From contig OX457031.1 in the NCBI GenBank assembly GCA_949752745.1, positions 41,513,502 through 41,577,501 on the forward strand: a stretch of 64,000 nt of DNA, given 5' to 3'. The DNA is from Protula sp. h YS-2021. Taxonomy: Eukaryota > Annelida > Polychaeta > Sabellida > Serpulidae. The notes under the pieces were generated by a model. It was not told where the DNA came from, searched no databases, and saw only the letters and a program-made list of their open reading frames with translations. The first letter of the stretch is position 1, and each line of letters begins with the position of its first letter. A program made the position numbers and the translations under genes. This document shows, one piece after another, positions 62,121 to 64,000 of the stretch.

Positions 62121-63735
62121 CTAATAAACAAACACTCTACAGATTAGAATTTAGACCATCGACTACGATTTCCTGCAAAAAGAGTCAGTGTCTGAAGTCT
62201 AATTAATGCCATCTTTTTTGTTTATTGGCACAGCTATGGTTTGGAAAGGCCTCGAAGCTTGCTTCGTTTCTGCTCACCCTGCAACAATTAACTGATTTTG
62301 ATTTTCCTAGTTATGTGGAAATGAATAGTGCGTTTTGCACTTCGATCACTAGAGCATTTCAAACTATGTCAACATTGCGGTTGGTTTAAAGATGAAGCAG
62401 TATAAAATCCTTTCCGAAAAATAATCCATCTATAATTGCGTACATAGATAAAGCTGCAACTACTGACATAAAGTGATCACTGACCATGCCCGTTTGCTGA
62501 ACTCTATCTGTATAAGGTATTAACTGCTGTCGGACTTCATTAAAGTGTGATAATAAGCGATGGTATTCTGTTGGCGTTAAGTTAAACCACAGTTAGCCAA
62601 TATTCAATATATATACACTATGTACTGAATTCCCAGGGATTTTTCAAGAGACTGCCATTTACAGAAAAGGTACAAATAATTGTATTTTGTTAATTTTTCT
62701 TTCGAAAACCTTTTCAGGATTGGATTGCCTAGCTCTGAGGTTGTGCAATATTATGACAATGCAGAAGGAACATGTTTGCATAAAAAATATGTAAAATGAC
62801 CCGCAATAAATGGCTGAATGATGTATTTAAATCAAAGTTTTTCAGAGCAGACTGTCGTAGAATCGCAAAACAGACCAGTTTGCAAAAAAAGGAATGCAAT
62901 GAGTAGCTGAATGAACTGGTTTCGTCGATCGTCATAATCATTGCTTGAAAGTATCGGGAAACTCATTCAAATCACATGTTACCAAAAATAGAAATTTGAA
63001 AATATTTTCAAAATAATCTCATTACTTTCAAGCTAGTAATTTTATACATAATAAGTTATTTTCATTTTTCAGTCACACGAAAATAACAAACATATATCAA
63101 GTTTACATTTTTCTGTTTTCTTTGTTTCCGTGCCACAACAAAACAAAATTCTCACCAATTAACATTATTTCAGGTCAATGCAAAAATGTTACATAGCACT
63201 TCATCATTGATACCACAATTAAGCATTATAAGCATAACAGTATTTATTCAAATCTTAAGTTGATACACAAGAAGCTAAACAAATATGTGTTACAAAAAAT
63301 AATGGCGCAAAATAAAGTACACCGTGTCAAAAATGTCAACAAAACATAAGCTGTATATTAGTAGATACATTTTATATACTTTACTACATAAGAAATGATG
63401 AGTATTCATACTAACAGTTCTAGCTAATATCACAATATGCTTGTTTTGAAATTGAAAGTCATATCCTTGCCACGTCCCAGAATTGCGAGATACAGAAAAC
63501 TTGCAAAACCCCAAAGATCAAATGATACAAACAAGTTTTAAAAGAAAATTTCTCTTTTTTGTGATATATTTTTCGTGTGGTGATCAACACATCATTAGTC
63601 CCTGGTTACAAAGTCTTCCTTCACCACTACAAAACTGCTTTTTATTCTAATCACTTCAGTTTCTCACCATTTTTCTCTTATTTCTGACACACCCCAAAGT
63701 CAATTTTGTTTTTTTTTAGCATCTTTTTTCAGCAT
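62121..63735. other. No gene recognised
   Basis: AT-rich sequence without supported features. Confidence 0.4.
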
Positions 63736-64000
63736 CTATAGATAACATACTACTTCTGTAACCATGACGTTGAACAAACAGTTAGTCTTCATTGCTTGGG
63801 CATCTCCGCTATTTTTTTGCAGTCTTCGACAGCTTTCCCGGGCTTTGCTTCCACATTGAACTACACTTTTCTTGCGTTCAATTTTCACTGCTTCAGTAAC
63901 AGTTCCGTTTGGGTCTTCTAAATCGTCTCTTCAGTTGTTGATTTCTTAAGTTTCAGGGCTGAAAGTTCTGATAGTTTCGTTGTCGTTTCCTTGAGATCCT
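63736..64000 (-). other. Possible terminal exon or gene remnant at the window edge
   Basis: On the minus strand 63921-64000 reads LKETTTKLSELSALKLKKST with no stop, then a TAG at 63918-63920; a second open stretch of 60 codons (63736-63918) reads DPNGTVTEAVKIERKKSVVQ onwards. Base composition is more coding-like than the surroundings. One frame change or an unseen intron would be needed. Family unknown. Confidence 0.2.

Overview
This is animal nuclear DNA: spliceosomal introns with GT-AG boundaries, poly-A signals, microsatellites and many transposable elements, with no bacterial-type operons. An invertebrate, probably a lophotrochozoan such as a mollusc, fits best (intact DIRS elements, an LDLa plus EB-module receptor, Tc1, hAT and pogo debris), but the species cannot be read from the sequence.

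Layout. (1) 467-11431, + strand: a complete six-exon gene for a TMEM26-like multipass membrane protein of 367 aa. Its 8.3-kb last intron holds a 5.9-kb fold-back (palindromic) element at 2833-8710, built from tRNA-Thr-like modules, TGACGTCA clusters, hairpin minisatellites, a GTGACATTAT satellite and a pogo-type MITE. (2) 11565-19131: no gene seen, but a hAT transposase relic, a 139-bp tandem array and a perfect 662-bp tandem duplication. (3) Three full-length DIRS-order (tyrosine recombinase) retrotransposons, all on the - strand: DIRS-A 19132-27008 (decayed), DIRS-B 28397-36361 (all frames open) and DIRS-C 49539-57598 (two visible lesions). Each has inverted terminal repeats, an internal complementary region, gag, an RT/RNase H/methyltransferase-like frame and a tyrosine recombinase frame. 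(4) 36581-45038, - strand, probably extending upstream past DIRS-C to about 62.1 kb: a modular receptor gene with two LDLa exons, four EB-like Cys-rich exons, a short charged exon and a transmembrane exon, nearly all in phase 1-1. A dead Tc1 element lies in one intron. (5) 57599-64000: mostly gene-free, with a possible PAN-like and a possible GON-like exon, an inverted-repeat element and a possible terminal exon at the window end.

Main result. The three DIRS copies have clearly diverged proteins, yet all have a plausible 5' splice site overlapping the gag stop codon (AG|GTAGCA) and a pyrimidine-rich 3' splice site just past the recombinase stop. Joining these sites removes about 2.9-3.1 kb (the whole RT/RH/recombinase region) and, in all three copies, fuses gag in frame to a 30-33-residue Lys/Gly-rich basic tail. 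A second conserved intron (about 0.8-1.0 kb) ends two bases before the gag ATG. The model is that spliced RNA makes Gag with a basic tail and unspliced RNA makes the enzymes. The same gag stop also sits in the known UAG-CAR-YYA readthrough context, and the recombinase frame stays open from it.
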